Positions 30,583-39,762 are shown, counted from the stretch's first letter. The stretch is DNA of 64,000 nucleotides from F23-B02 sp963613665 (GCA_963613665.1 CAVEAL010000006.1:47309-111308), one strand, 5' to 3'. Notes: a model not told the origin generated them from the letters alone. Program-made: numbers and translations.

Positions 30583-31101
30583 ATGAAAAATTCAAATACA
30601 AAAAAATTGGCGCTTGCCGGAATTCTATGCGCCGTTGCCGTCGTCGGCAGTCTGTTTTCCTTCCCCGTTTTCGGCAGTAAATGCTCGCCGGTGCAGCACA
30701 TGGTAAATATACTGTGCGCGGTGCTGCTCGGTCCGGGCTACGGCGTTGCCGCGGCATTTACGGCATCTCTTATACGCAATCTGCTCGGCCTCGGGAGCCT
30801 GATGGCTTTTCCGGGCAGTATGTTCGGCGCACTGCTGTGCGGTCTGGTTTACGTCAAAACCAAGAGCATAACGGGTACCCTGCTCGGCGAGGTATTCGGC
30901 ACTGCCGTTCTCGGCGGTCTGTGCGCCTACCCTGTCGCCATACTGTTCATGGACAAGAGCGCTGCGGGCCTTGCTTTTTATGTTTATATCGTCCCGTTTT
31001 TCATCTCCACGGCCGCAGGCGCAATAATCTCGGCAATCCTCATATACAGTCTGCAAAAAGCAGGCGTACTTGACAAAATGCAGAATTCTCTCAACAGCTG
31101 A
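30583..31101 (+). CDS. thiW: ThiW, ECF-type S component for thiazole (hydroxyethylthiazole) uptake
   Basis: A 172-residue membrane protein with five or six hydrophobic segments. The family pattern is LALAGILCAVAVVGSLFSFP, then the conserved SKCSPVQHMVNILCAVLLGPGYG and LLGLGSLMAFPGSMFGALLCG, close to known ThiW. S components bind the substrate and join the shared ECF energising module encoded elsewhere. Being under a TPP riboswitch and directly before thiM fits import of the thiazole half of thiamine. thiM starts 11 bases downstream. Confidence 0.9.
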   Translation: MKNSNTKKLALAGILCAVAVVGSLFSFPVFGSKCSPVQHMVNILCAVLLGPGYGVAAAFTASLIRNLLGLGSLMAFPGSMFGALLCGLVYVKTKSITGTLLGEVFGTAVLGGLCAYPVAILFMDKSAAGLAFYVYIVPFFISTAAGAIISAILIYSLQKAGVLDKMQNSLNS

Positions 31102-31112
31102 GGAGGAACGGA

Positions 31113-31934
31113 ATGTTTTTTGAAATTCTTGAAAATGTGCGGAACAAAAGTCCTCTGATACACAGCATCACAAATTACGTGACCGTGAACGACTGTGCCA
31201 ACATCGTCCTCGCCTGCGGTGCATCACCCATAATGGCCGACGACAGAGACGAGGCCGCGGATATCACATCCATATGCGGCGGCCTGAACATCAATATAGG
31301 AACTCTTAACAGCCGCACGGTCGAGTCGATGCTGATCGCCGGCAAAAGGGCAAACGAGCTCGGTCATCCGGTCGTACTGGATCCCGTAGGCGCCGGTGCG
31401 TCAAAGCTTCGCACCGAAACGGCTCTGCGGCTTCTTGATGAAGTTAAGTTCACCGTCATACGCGGTAACATATCCGAGATCAAGACGCTTGCATCCGGAA
31501 GCGGCACGACGAAGGGCGTGGACGCCGATATTGCAGACCGCGTGAGCAATGAAAATCTTGACGGCGCCGTCGCCTTTGCGAAGGCCTTTGCAAGGTCGTC
31601 GGGAGCCGTCATTGCCGTAACGGGAGCCATTGATATAGTCACTGACGGCAGCATAGCCTACTGCATCCGCAACGGTCATCCGATGATGTCCTCCGTTACG
31701 GGAACCGGATGCCAGCTTTCCGCAATGACGGCAGCCTTCGTGACGGCAAATCCGGATAAACCGCTCGCGGCTGCGGCTGCGGCCGTTTCCGCCATGGGGC
31801 TTGCCGGTGAGATCGCCCACGCAAGGCTCGGCGAGGCTGACGGCAGCGCAAGCTACAGAAATTATATCATCGATGCAATTTATAATATGACCCCGAAAAC
31901 ATTGGAGGAGGGCGCAAAATATGAAGTGCGATAA
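31113..31934 (+). CDS. thiM: Hydroxyethylthiazole kinase ThiM
   Basis: Phosphorylates 4-methyl-5-(2-hydroxyethyl)thiazole with ATP, the salvage entry for the thiazole half. The 273-residue protein has the ribokinase-like ThiM marks: SPLIHSITNYVTVNDCAN, GASPIMADD, VVLDPVGAGASKLRT, VIRGNISEI and the catalytic VTGTGCQLSA loop. It overlaps thiE by 14 bases, so translation is coupled. Confidence 0.96.
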   Translation: MFFEILENVRNKSPLIHSITNYVTVNDCANIVLACGASPIMADDRDEAADITSICGGLNINIGTLNSRTVESMLIAGKRANELGHPVVLDPVGAGASKLRTETALRLLDEVKFTVIRGNISEIKTLASGSGTTKGVDADIADRVSNENLDGAVAFAKAFARSSGAVIAVTGAIDIVTDGSIAYCIRNGHPMMSSVTGTGCQLSAMTAAFVTANPDKPLAAAAAAVSAMGLAGEIAHARLGEADGSASYRNYIIDAIYNMTPKTLEEGAKYEVR

Positions 31935-32562
31935 GAAAACCATGCTGCTGTATGCAGTCACCGACAGAGCCTGGGTCGGCAGGCAAAGCCTGTACGAGCA
32001 GGTGGAGTGTGCCCTGAAGGGCGGCGCGACCTGCGTTCAGCTGCGTGAAAAGGAGCTGGACGACGAGGCCTTTCTGAAGGAAGCTATCGAAATCGGCGCT
32101 CTGTGCAGGCGCTACGGAGTTGCATTTTTCGTAAACGACAACGTTGATATCGCCGTGAAATGCCATGCCGACGGCATTCATGTCGGTCAGGAGGACATGG
32201 CGGCGGCTCAGGTGCGCAGCAAGGTCGGCGACGGAATGATGATAGGCGTTTCCGTCCACACCGTGCAGGAGGCTCTTGATGCCGTGAAAAACGGCGCGGA
32301 CTGCCTCGGCGTGGGTGCGGTCTTCCCCACCTCCACGAAGGCCGACGCCAATGTTCTTTCGAAGCAGACCATACGCGATATCTGCGATGCAGTTGACATT
32401 CCCGTGGTCGCCATCGGCGGGATCGGCAAGGGCAATATCTCAAAGCTTGCCGGAACGGGCGTGGACGGTGTCGCACTGGTCAGCGCGATATTTTCCGCCG
32501 GGGATATCGAAAGCGAGTGCCGCACGCTCAGGCAGCTCTCGGAGGAAATGGTGAATGCATGA
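31921..32562 (+). CDS. thiE: Thiamine phosphate synthase ThiE
   Basis: Joins hydroxymethylpyrimidine diphosphate and thiazole phosphate to thiamine monophosphate. A 213-residue TIM barrel with YAVTDRAW, QLREKELDDEAFL, FFVNDNVDIAVKCHADGIHV, GVSVHTVQEAL, GVGAVFPTSTK and the phosphate loop VAIGGIGKGNI. Overlaps thiM by 14 bases and the HAD gene by 4. Confidence 0.97.
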   Translation: MKCDKKTMLLYAVTDRAWVGRQSLYEQVECALKGGATCVQLREKELDDEAFLKEAIEIGALCRRYGVAFFVNDNVDIAVKCHADGIHVGQEDMAAAQVRSKVGDGMMIGVSVHTVQEALDAVKNGADCLGVGAVFPTSTKADANVLSKQTIRDICDAVDIPVVAIGGIGKGNISKLAGTGVDGVALVSAIFSAGDIESECRTLRQLSEEMVNA

Positions 32563-33218
32563 AGATTGACTGCGTCGTCTTTGACTTTGACGGAACGCTC
32601 TTTGATTCCATGTTCATATGGGATATCGCCGGTGGGATGTATCTCCGCTCCGTCGGCAGGGAGCCGAAGCCGTTTCTGCTCGATGCCATCAAGGCACTGA
32701 GCCTGTATCAGACCGCCTGTTATTTCAGGGATGAATACGCGCTGCCACTTTCCGTTGATAAGATCATGGCCGGCATCAACAGGACAGTCGAGCATTTTTA
32801 TATCAATGAGATACAGCCGAAACCGGGCGTCACCGGCTTTCTTGAAGAGCTCAAAAAGGCCGGTATACCGGTCTGCATCGCAACGGCATCGGACCGGTAT
32901 CAGATAGAGGCCGCCCTGAAACGATGCTCGATGGAACAGTATTTTGACGCCATATTCACATGCAGCGAGGTCGGGCACGGCAAGGACGAGCCCTTCATTT
33001 TCCGAAAGGCCATGGAGCATTTCGGCGCCTCGCGCAGCGGCACGGTCATATTTGAAGACGCAATTCACGCTGCCGAAACGGCCAAGGCCGACGGCTTTAC
33101 GGTAGCTGCCGTATTCGACGGCAGCGAAAAGCGGCAGGATGAGCTGCGTGCACTGGCAGATCTCTATCTGCCGGATTTTGAGCATACGGAGGAATTCTGG
33201 AAGTTCGCTTCGGCATAG
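32559..33218 (+). CDS. HAD-superfamily phosphatase in the thiamine operon
   Basis: A 219-residue HAD hydrolase (beta-phosphoglucomutase-like subgroup). Motif I is VVFDFDGTLFDSM, motif II IATASDR, and motif IV VIFEDAIHAAETAKADGF. The ATG at 32559 overlaps the thiE stop (ATGA). Position inside the TPP-controlled operon suggests a thiamine-related substrate, such as thiamine phosphate or a pyrimidine/thiazole phosphate; ThiL was not seen in the window. The precise substrate is not readable from sequence. Confidence 0.85.
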   Translation: MKIDCVVFDFDGTLFDSMFIWDIAGGMYLRSVGREPKPFLLDAIKALSLYQTACYFRDEYALPLSVDKIMAGINRTVEHFYINEIQPKPGVTGFLEELKKAGIPVCIATASDRYQIEAALKRCSMEQYFDAIFTCSEVGHGKDEPFIFRKAMEHFGASRSGTVIFEDAIHAAETAKADGFTVAAVFDGSEKRQDELRALADLYLPDFEHTEEFWKFASA

Positions 33219-33300
33219 GCCGGCAGCTTCATGCGGCACATTGGGGGGCACCACCTTATGCCGCAATATAAAACAATGCTGATAACGAAAGGAGAAACTA

Positions 33301-34113
33301 ATGAAAATGAAAACAGCATTGACCATTGCAGGAAGCGATTGCAGTGGAGGCGCCGGTATTCAGGCCGATCTTAAAACAATGACCATGAACGGTGTTTACG
33401 CCATGAGTGCCATAACGGCGCTTACGGCACAGAACACGACCGGTGTAAGAGCTATAGAGGAGTCGTCTCCCGCTTTTCTGAAGCAGCAGATAGACGCAGT
33501 GTTTGAGGATATACGCCCCGACGCAGTGAAGATAGGCATGGTAGCCTCATCGGAGCTTATCCGCGTTATAGCCGAACGGCTGCGGTATTACGGCGCGGAA
33601 AATATCGTCGTGGACCCCGTCATGGTTGCGACCTCCGGCTCTGCGCTGATGAAGACCGACGCCGTGCAGACGCTTACGCAGGAGCTTCTTCCCATTGCAG
33701 CGCTTGTAACGCCGAACATTCCCGAGGCCGAGGTGCTGTCCGGCATGAGTATTGAAACTCAGGCGGATATGGAAGCTGCGGCAAAGAAGATTGGCGACGG
33801 CTATCACTGCGCCGTGCTGCTCAAGGGCGGGCACAGCGTCAGCGATGCAAACGATCTGCTTTACGAAAACGGAGAGCTGAGCCTGTTTGAAGGCAGGCGC
33901 ATAGATAATCCGAACACCCACGGCACCGGCTGCACTCTGTCGAGCGCCATTGCGTCAAATCTTGCAAAGGGCTTTACGCTCAATGAGTCTGTCAGGCTCG
34001 CAAAGGACTACATCTCCGAGGCGCTCGCGGCAATGCTCGATCTCGGAAGCGGATCGGGCCCCATGAAGCACAATTTTGCTCTCGCCGGCAAATACGCACA
34101 GGAGGCCAAATAA
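33301..34113 (+). CDS. thiD: Hydroxymethylpyrimidine/phosphomethylpyrimidine kinase ThiD
   Basis: Phosphorylates HMP twice to HMP diphosphate for ThiE. The 270-residue ribokinase-fold enzyme shows IAGSDCSGGAGIQADLKTM, the GVYAMSAITALTAQNT stretch, VDPVMVATSGSAL and the anion hole NTHGTGCTLSSAIAS. AAAGGAG precedes the ATG. An 82-base gap with a small hairpin (TGCGGCA / TGCCGCA, 33232-33265) separates it from the HAD gene; cytX starts one base after its stop. Confidence 0.96.
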   Translation: MKMKTALTIAGSDCSGGAGIQADLKTMTMNGVYAMSAITALTAQNTTGVRAIEESSPAFLKQQIDAVFEDIRPDAVKIGMVASSELIRVIAERLRYYGAENIVVDPVMVATSGSALMKTDAVQTLTQELLPIAALVTPNIPEAEVLSGMSIETQADMEAAAKKIGDGYHCAVLLKGGHSVSDANDLLYENGELSLFEGRRIDNPNTHGTGCTLSSAIASNLAKGFTLNESVRLAKDYISEALAAMLDLGSGSGPMKHNFALAGKYAQEAK

Positions 34114-34114
34114 G

Positions 34115-35281
34115 ATGGAAGAAAAACGCACTTCGGTATTTGAAAACGGTCTTATCTGGTTCGGAGCCGCCGTGTCCATCGCGGAGATAACGACCGGCAC
34201 GTATTTTGCCCCCCTTGGCTTTACAAAGGGGCTTCTCGCCATCATAATCGGTCACATCATCGGCTGCACCATGCTCTTTCTCTCCGGCGTTATCGGCGGC
34301 AAGATGCGCAGGAGCGCCATGGAATCGACCAAAATGAGCTTCGGAAGCAAGGGCGCGCTGCTCTTTTCGGTGCTGAATATCATTCAGCTCGTTGGCTGGA
34401 CGGCCATCATGATCTTCGACGGCGCTCAGGCCGTAAACGGCATTTTCGATATAGGCAGCTGGCTGTGGTGCCTGATAATCGGAGCGCTCATCGCGCTGTG
34501 GATACTCATCGGCATCAAAAATCTCGGAAAGGTGAACACGGTTGCCATGGCAGCGCTCTTTGCTCTGACGGTGATCCTCAGCTTCCTCATCTTCGGCAGG
34601 GGCAGTATGCTTAACATAAGCGGTGAGGGTATGAGCTTCGGCGCAGCGGTCGAGCTCTCGGTCGCCATGCCTCTGTCCTGGCTGCCGCTCATAAGCGACT
34701 ACACGCGCGAGGCAAGGCAGCCCGTCAAGGCGACCGCTGCCAGCGCGATCACCTACGGTCTTGTGAGCTGCTGGATGTATATAATCGGTATGGGGACCGC
34801 TATCTTTACCGCCGAATCGGATATAGCTCAGATAATGCTCAAGGCCGGACTCGGCATCGGCGGTCTGCTGATCGTCGTTTTCTCGACCGTCACCACGACC
34901 TTCCTCGACGCATATTCCGCCGGCATTTCCAGCGAATCGCTTTCGCCAAAGATAAACGGCAAGACCATGGCCTTAGCCGCGACCGTTATCGGTACGCTCG
35001 GTGCCATCTTCCTCCCGCTTTACGACATCACGGCTTTTCTCTACTTCATCGGCTCGGTTTTTGCGCCCATGATCGCCATTCAGATAGCGGACTTCTTTAT
35101 TCTGAAGAAAAACGCCGAGAACAGCTCATGTGACGCAGTAAACCTCGTCATATGGCTCATCGGATTTATCATCTACCGTCTGCTGATGCAGGTCGATATA
35201 GCTGTCGGCAACACCCTGCCGGACATGCTTGTCACCATTGTGCTGTGCATCGCGGCAAACAAGCTGCTGCATAGAGACTAA
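34115..35281 (+). CDS. cytX: CytX, NCS1-type hydroxymethylpyrimidine permease
   Basis: A 388-residue permease of the nucleobase:cation symporter-1 family with about 12 membrane segments. The opening FGAAVSIAEITTGTYFAPLG is typical of CytX. Comparative genomics ties cytX in thiamine operons to uptake of the pyrimidine half (HMP); the TPP riboswitch and neighbour thiD support this. The ATG at 34115, one base after thiD, is chosen over an upstream start inside thiD. Together with ThiW the operon imports both halves of thiamine. Confidence 0.9.
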   Translation: MEEKRTSVFENGLIWFGAAVSIAEITTGTYFAPLGFTKGLLAIIIGHIIGCTMLFLSGVIGGKMRRSAMESTKMSFGSKGALLFSVLNIIQLVGWTAIMIFDGAQAVNGIFDIGSWLWCLIIGALIALWILIGIKNLGKVNTVAMAALFALTVILSFLIFGRGSMLNISGEGMSFGAAVELSVAMPLSWLPLISDYTREARQPVKATAASAITYGLVSCWMYIIGMGTAIFTAESDIAQIMLKAGLGIGGLLIVVFSTVTTTFLDAYSAGISSESLSPKINGKTMALAATVIGTLGAIFLPLYDITAFLYFIGSVFAPMIAIQIADFFILKKNAENSSCDAVNLVIWLIGFIIYRLLMQVDIAVGNTLPDMLVTIVLCIAANKLLHRD

Positions 35282-35290
35282 AAGCCAAAA

Positions 35291-35340
35291 CCGGCGCACG
35301 TCTGGGCGGCAGCTCTGCGTGCGCCGGATATTATTCAAAT
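35291..35340 (+). terminator. Hairpin after cytX
   Basis: CCGGCGCACG / CGTGCGCCGG with a 17-base loop, followed by AT-rich sequence without a clean T-run; probably the operon terminator but not a strong one. Confidence 0.5.
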
Positions 35341-35346
35341 TTTCTC

Positions 35347-35375
35347 TTGACATTTATCTGAATGTGGGCTTTAAT
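35347..35375 (+). promoter_or_regulatory. Sigma-A-like promoter for the pheST leader
   Basis: Consensus TTGACA, 17-base spacer, TTTAAT. It lies about 25 bases before the T-box leader. Confidence 0.75.
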
Positions 35376-35394
35376 ATCATAGTATATGTTATTG

Positions 35395-35612
35395 CTTCGA
35401 TCGGGAAAATAATATCGCGGCATCACCCAGAGAACGGCGGTCACCGGCTGCAAGCCGCCCGTGATGCGGATATTCGGTTCGCCCGTGAGCTCCGGCCAAT
35501 CCCCGGCGGCGGTTCCGTTACAGCCATTTGAGTGCGATAAACATCGAATAAGGGTGGTACCGCGGAAGTTTGGTCTTTCGTCCCAGTGCGGACGCAGGAC
35601 TATTTTTTTGTT
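35395..35612 (+). promoter_or_regulatory. T-box leader (tRNA-sensing, presumably tRNA-Phe) for pheST
   Basis: The conserved T-box AAGGGTGGTACCGCGG is at 35550-35565. Upstream is a long stem I (GCATCAC / GTGATGC arms). Downstream is a terminator hairpin, GTCTTTCGTCC / GGACGCAGGAC at 35573-35600, with TATTTTTTT. Uncharged tRNA should favour antitermination. A UUC codon expected for Phe occurs on the 3' side of stem I; the exact specifier was not proven. Confidence 0.93.
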
Positions 35613-35645
35613 TATTTTTATGATCTAAAGATAAGGAGAGACACG

Positions 35646-36671
35646 ATGAAAGCATTGATGAATCAGCTCAGGGAAAGTGCCGTCAAGGCTATTCTCAACG
35701 CTGACAGTCCCGAAAATCTTGAAGCGCTGAGAGTTAAATATCTCGGCAAAAAGGGCGAGCTTACGGCCATACTCAAGCAGATGGGCAAGCTCTCGGCCGA
35801 GGAGCGCCCCGTTATGGGGCTGCTTGCAAACCAGATCCGCGCGGAGCTTGAAACGGCGATAGACGAGACCCGCAGGAAGCTTGAGGCCGCCGCTCTTGAA
35901 GCGCGTCTTGAGCTTGAAACGGTCGATGTCACCGTTCCGGGCGAGGATATACGCCTCGGACACAAGCACCCGATGTATAAGGCGCTTGATGAGATAAAGG
36001 ATATTTTCGTCGGCATGGGCTTTACCGTGCTTGACGGTCCTGAGGTCGAGCTTGCATCATATAACTTCGATAAGCTCAATGCCGAGGAGGGCCATCCCTC
36101 CCGCGACTGGTCGGACACCTTCTATTTTGATACCGACAGCCGTGTTATGCTCCGCTCGCAGACCAGCCCAATGCAGGTCCGCGCAATGGAGACCATGAAG
36201 CTGCCTATCCGCATCGTCGCTCCCGGCAGAGTTTACCGCAAGGACGAGGTCGATGCAACGCACTCACCGATGTTCCACCAGGTTGAGGGCATGGTCATAG
36301 ACAAAAACGTCACCATGGCTGACCTCAAGGGCACGCTGAACCTTGTCATGCAGGAGCTCTTCGGCGAGGGTACCGTCACGAGATTCAGACCCCACCACTT
36401 CCCCTTTACCGAGCCCAGCTGCGAAATGGACGTGCAGTGCCACAAGTGCGGCGGCAAGGGCTGCCCCACCTGCAAGGGCGAGGGCTGGATCGAGGTGCTC
36501 GGCGCGGGCATGATACATCCCAAGGTCCTTGAAATGAGCGGCATAGACAGCGAGGAATACACGGGCTGGGCATTCGGCATGGGTCTTGAGCGCCTTGCCA
36601 TGCGCAGATTCAAGATATCCGACCTGCGCCTGATATTCGAAAACGACGTCCGCTTCCTGGAACAGTTCTGA
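35646..36671 (+). CDS. pheS: Phenylalanine--tRNA ligase alpha subunit
   Basis: Catalytic alpha subunit (341 residues) of the alpha2-beta2 enzyme that charges tRNA-Phe. N-terminal coiled coil (about 1-85), then the class II core: motif 2 PGRVYRKDEVDATH(S) and motif 3 GWAFGMGLERLAMRRF, with FTEPSCEMDV between. A CHKCGG..CPTCKGEGW insertion (about 257-272) is the small zinc-like loop seen in many bacterial PheS. The ATG at 35646 has AAGGAG before it. pheT starts 16 bases downstream. Confidence 0.97.
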   Translation: MKALMNQLRESAVKAILNADSPENLEALRVKYLGKKGELTAILKQMGKLSAEERPVMGLLANQIRAELETAIDETRRKLEAAALEARLELETVDVTVPGEDIRLGHKHPMYKALDEIKDIFVGMGFTVLDGPEVELASYNFDKLNAEEGHPSRDWSDTFYFDTDSRVMLRSQTSPMQVRAMETMKLPIRIVAPGRVYRKDEVDATHSPMFHQVEGMVIDKNVTMADLKGTLNLVMQELFGEGTVTRFRPHHFPFTEPSCEMDVQCHKCGGKGCPTCKGEGWIEVLGAGMIHPKVLEMSGIDSEEYTGWAFGMGLERLAMRRFKISDLRLIFENDVRFLEQF

Positions 36672-36687
36672 TGGGAGGAGAAATGAT

Positions 36688-39390
36688 ATGAATTTAAGCA
36701 GAAAATGGCTCACCGAGTTTGTTGACGGCGTTTCCGTCAGCGATATAGACGACCGCGAGTTTTCCGAGGCCATGACCCTTTCCGGCTCGAAGGTCGAGAC
36801 CTATGAGGATCTGGGCGCGGATATAAAGAACGTTTTGGTCGGCCGCATCCTCTCCATGGAAAAGCATCCCGACTCTGACCATATGTGGGTCTGTCAGATA
36901 GATATCGGGCAGGCAGAGCCCGTTCAGATAGTTACCGGCGCGTGGAACGTTCACGAGGGCGACCTCATTCCCGCCGCGCTGCACAATTCCCTGCTGCCGG
37001 GCGGCAAGAAGATCACCAAGGGCAAGCTCAGAGGCGTTGCGTCAAACGGTATGCTCTGCTCTCTCAAGGAGCTTGAGCTCGACGAGCGCGACTTCCCATA
37101 CGCCGTTATCACCGCGGCTGCGCTTCTGAATGACTATCACCCGCTGGACAAGGAAAAGCCCTCAATACCGGCGGATATTCAGGCCGGAGACAAGGTGTTC
37201 GGACCCGTTATCGCAGCCGAGGTGAAGTCTGTCGAGAATGCGGGCATCAACCTTTGGAAGTGCAGACTCTGCACCGGCTGTGAGGGCGTTTCTGTCACGA
37301 CCGCGTGTCAGAACCTCCATGTCGGAGACATCGTGGCGTACAACACCAAGTCGGAGAGCATCTGCACTCTTGAGGATCTTCATGCGCAGCAGGCTGAGTT
37401 TCCCCACTGCATCCCCGACGGTATATTCATCATGCATGAGGACGGCATTAAGCCCGGCGACGATATAAAGCCCATCATCGGTGCCGACGATCACGTCATA
37501 GAGTTCGAGATAACCCCCAACCGTCCCGACTGCCTGTCGGTCATAGGTCTCGCGCGAGAGGCTGCGGCGACCTTCGGCAAGGAGCTCAAAACGCATACCC
37601 CCGAGGTCAGAGGCGGCGCGGAGGGCGTTCTCACCGAGCTTCTGTCGGTCGAAACTCCGGCAGCCGACCTCTGTCCGAGATACACCGCGCGCATGGTGCG
37701 CAACGTGAAGATAGCCCCCTCCCCGAAGTGGATGCGCGAGAGACTTCGCGCAATGGGCGTAAGGCCGATAAACAACATCGTCGATATCACAAACTACGTC
37801 ATGATGGAGTACGGCCAGCCGATGCACGCATTCGACTACCGCTACGTCAAGGGCGGCAGGATAATCGTGCGCAGAGCCGGCGAGGGCGAGGAGCTCACAA
37901 CGCTCGACGGCAACGTCAGGAAGCTCAATCCCAACATTCTCGTTATCGCCGACGATACGCGTGCGGTCGGCCTTGCCGGCATCATGGGCGGCGAGAACAG
38001 CGAGATAGTTTCCGACACGGTCGATGTCGTATTCGAGTCGGCAAACTTCGACGGCACCTGCATCCGCAAGGGGGCTCTGTCGCTCGGTATGCGCACGGAG
38101 GCCTCTGCAAAGTTTGAAAAGGGTCTTGACCCCCTGAACACCCTTCCTGCGGTCAACAGAGCCTGCGAGCTCGTTGAGCTGCTCGGCGCGGGTGAGGTCG
38201 TTGACGGCGTTATAGATATTGTAAACTCCGTGCCCGAGCAGACCGTGCTCGCCCTGCGCCCGGATAAAATCAACGCGCTTCTCGGCACCGACGTTTCGGT
38301 CGAAACGATGCAGAGCATCCTGCGAAGCCTGCAGTTCGGCGTTGACGGCGAGACGATAAGCGTACCCTCGTGGAGAGGCGACGTCGGCCACTACTCCGAC
38401 CTTGCCGAAGAGGTCGCACGCTTCTACGGCTACAACAACATTCCCTGCACGCTCGTTTCCGGCGAGAGCACCCTCGGCGGCTACTCGGACGAGCAGCTTC
38501 TTGAGCAGCGCCTCGGTGCGCTGTGCCGTGCGGCGGGCTATGACGAGATAATCACCTACTCCTTTATCTCCCCCACCTATTACGACAAGATCCGTATGCC
38601 GGCAGACTCTCCCGAGCGCGAGAGCTTTAAGATACTCAACCCGCTGGGCGAGGACACCTCCATCATGCGCACGACCACGCTGCCGTCCATGCTCGAGATA
38701 CTCACCCGCAACTACAACTTCCGCAACAAGGAGGTCAGGCTCTACGAGCTGGGTCGCACCTATCACCTCGGCGGCAAAGACGGCCTTGCTATAGAGAAAA
38801 AGTACCTCACCCTCGGCACCTACGGCGCGAAGATCAATTTCTTCACCGTCAAGGGTCTTGTAGAGGCCGTCATGAAGGATCTGCGCGCGGCGGATGTCCG
38901 CTACGAGGCGTGCGGCGACAATCCCTCCTACCATCCCGGCCGCTGCGCGACCGTCTGGGCCGGTGACGAGTGCATCGGCGTATTCGGCCAGATCCACCCG
39001 CTGGTCGCTGTAAACTACGGCGTTGACGCTGAGCTCTACTGCGCCGAGCTTTCACTCGAAAAGCTTCTCGGCTGCTGCGGCCCCGATCCCGTATACAAGC
39101 CGCTGCCCAAGTTCCCCGCGGTAACGCGCGATATCGCCGTTGTCTGCGACAAGAGCATACCCGTGGCAAAGCTCATCGACTGCATCACGAAGGCAGGCGG
39201 AAAATATCTCAAGGGCTGCGCTCTGTTTGATATCTATACGGGCTCGCACATAGCAAGCGGCATGAAGTCGGTGGCCTTCTCTCTGACGCTCAGAGCCGAC
39301 GATCAGACTCTCACCGACGAGCACGCAGAGGAGACGATGAAATCCGTTCTCGAGGCGCTTGAGCGCGATTTCGGTGCGGTGATGCGCTAA
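36688..39390 (+). CDS. pheT: Phenylalanine--tRNA ligase beta subunit with apparent duplicated tRNA-binding domain
   Basis: Beta subunit of PheRS, involved in tRNA binding and editing. At 900 residues it is about 100 longer than usual. The extra length is near the start: after the normal EMAP-like domain (about 45-135; VLVGRILSMEKHPDSDHMW) a second similar segment follows (about 172-262; VIAAEVKSVENAGINLWKC, then NLHVGDIVAYN parallel to NVHEGDLIPAA). The rest is standard: B3/B4 editing region (TPNRPDCLSVIGLAREAA, RPINNIVDITNYVMMEYGQP), B5, catalytic-like core and the anticodon-binding domain at the end (FPAVTRDIAVVCD). Same transcript as pheS. Confidence 0.96.
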   Translation: MNLSRKWLTEFVDGVSVSDIDDREFSEAMTLSGSKVETYEDLGADIKNVLVGRILSMEKHPDSDHMWVCQIDIGQAEPVQIVTGAWNVHEGDLIPAALHNSLLPGGKKITKGKLRGVASNGMLCSLKELELDERDFPYAVITAAALLNDYHPLDKEKPSIPADIQAGDKVFGPVIAAEVKSVENAGINLWKCRLCTGCEGVSVTTACQNLHVGDIVAYNTKSESICTLEDLHAQQAEFPHCIPDGIFIMHEDGIKPGDDIKPIIGADDHVIEFEITPNRPDCLSVIGLAREAAATFGKELKTHTPEVRGGAEGVLTELLSVETPAADLCPRYTARMVRNVKIAPSPKWMRERLRAMGVRPINNIVDITNYVMMEYGQPMHAFDYRYVKGGRIIVRRAGEGEELTTLDGNVRKLNPNILVIADDTRAVGLAGIMGGENSEIVSDTVDVVFESANFDGTCIRKGALSLGMRTEASAKFEKGLDPLNTLPAVNRACELVELLGAGEVVDGVIDIVNSVPEQTVLALRPDKINALLGTDVSVETMQSILRSLQFGVDGETISVPSWRGDVGHYSDLAEEVARFYGYNNIPCTLVSGESTLGGYSDEQLLEQRLGALCRAAGYDEIITYSFISPTYYDKIRMPADSPERESFKILNPLGEDTSIMRTTTLPSMLEILTRNYNFRNKEVRLYELGRTYHLGGKDGLAIEKKYLTLGTYGAKINFFTVKGLVEAVMKDLRAADVRYEACGDNPSYHPGRCATVWAGDECIGVFGQIHPLVAVNYGVDAELYCAELSLEKLLGCCGPDPVYKPLPKFPAVTRDIAVVCDKSIPVAKLIDCITKAGGKYLKGCALFDIYTGSHIASGMKSVAFSLTLRADDQTLTDEHAEETMKSVLEALERDFGAVMR

Positions 39391-39436
39391 AGCGGCTCTT
39401 TTCGTGCGCAATTTGCATGATTTCTCGCATATGTGC

Positions 39437-39465
39437 TTTACAAGTGAGAATAAACTGGTTATAAT
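39437..39465 (+). promoter_or_regulatory. Sigma-A-like promoter for ireB
   Basis: TTTACA, exact 17-base spacer, TATAAT. Confidence 0.8.
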
Positions 39466-39502
39466 AGTATCAATATAATTTTTTGACCGAGGAGTGATAT
39501 TT

Positions 39503-39748
39503 ATGGAAGACATCACGAGAAAATTTGCCGTCGTTGACAGCAAGACCGAGATGCGCGAGATTCTGTCGTCCGTATACAATTCGCTTAAGGTTAAAGGCTA
39601 TGATCCTATTAACCAGCTTGTCGGATACATTCTTTCCGAGGATCCGACATACATCACGAACTACAACAATGCGAGAAGTCTTATTTGCAGGATCGACAGA
39701 GACGAGCTCATGCACGAGCTGCTGACTAATTATCTGAAGGACAACTGA
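39503..39748 (+). CDS. ireB: IreB-family regulatory phosphoprotein (UPF0297)
   Basis: An 81-residue protein nearly filling the UPF0297/DUF965 family: TRKFAVVDSKTEMREIL, YDPINQLVGYILSEDPTYI, NARSLICRIDRDELMHELL. In Enterococcus faecalis IreB is phosphorylated by the kinase IreK and dampens cephalosporin tolerance. The ATG at 39503 is used because GAGGAG precedes it; a GTG at 39494 overlaps that site. In many Firmicutes ireB is followed by the Holliday junction resolvase ruvX and a DUF1292 gene; here it has its own promoter and terminator and stands alone. Confidence 0.93.
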   Translation: MEDITRKFAVVDSKTEMREILSSVYNSLKVKGYDPINQLVGYILSEDPTYITNYNNARSLICRIDRDELMHELLTNYLKDN

Positions 39749-39762
39749 AAAAGCAAATGTCA

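Noticed and set aside
30281..30586. A 101-codon frame starting in the TPP riboswitch
   Set aside because: Begins inside the aptamer, runs through the terminator and lacks a ribosome site.
37162..38997. A 611-codon open frame on the minus strand
   Set aside because: Antisense shadow of pheT.
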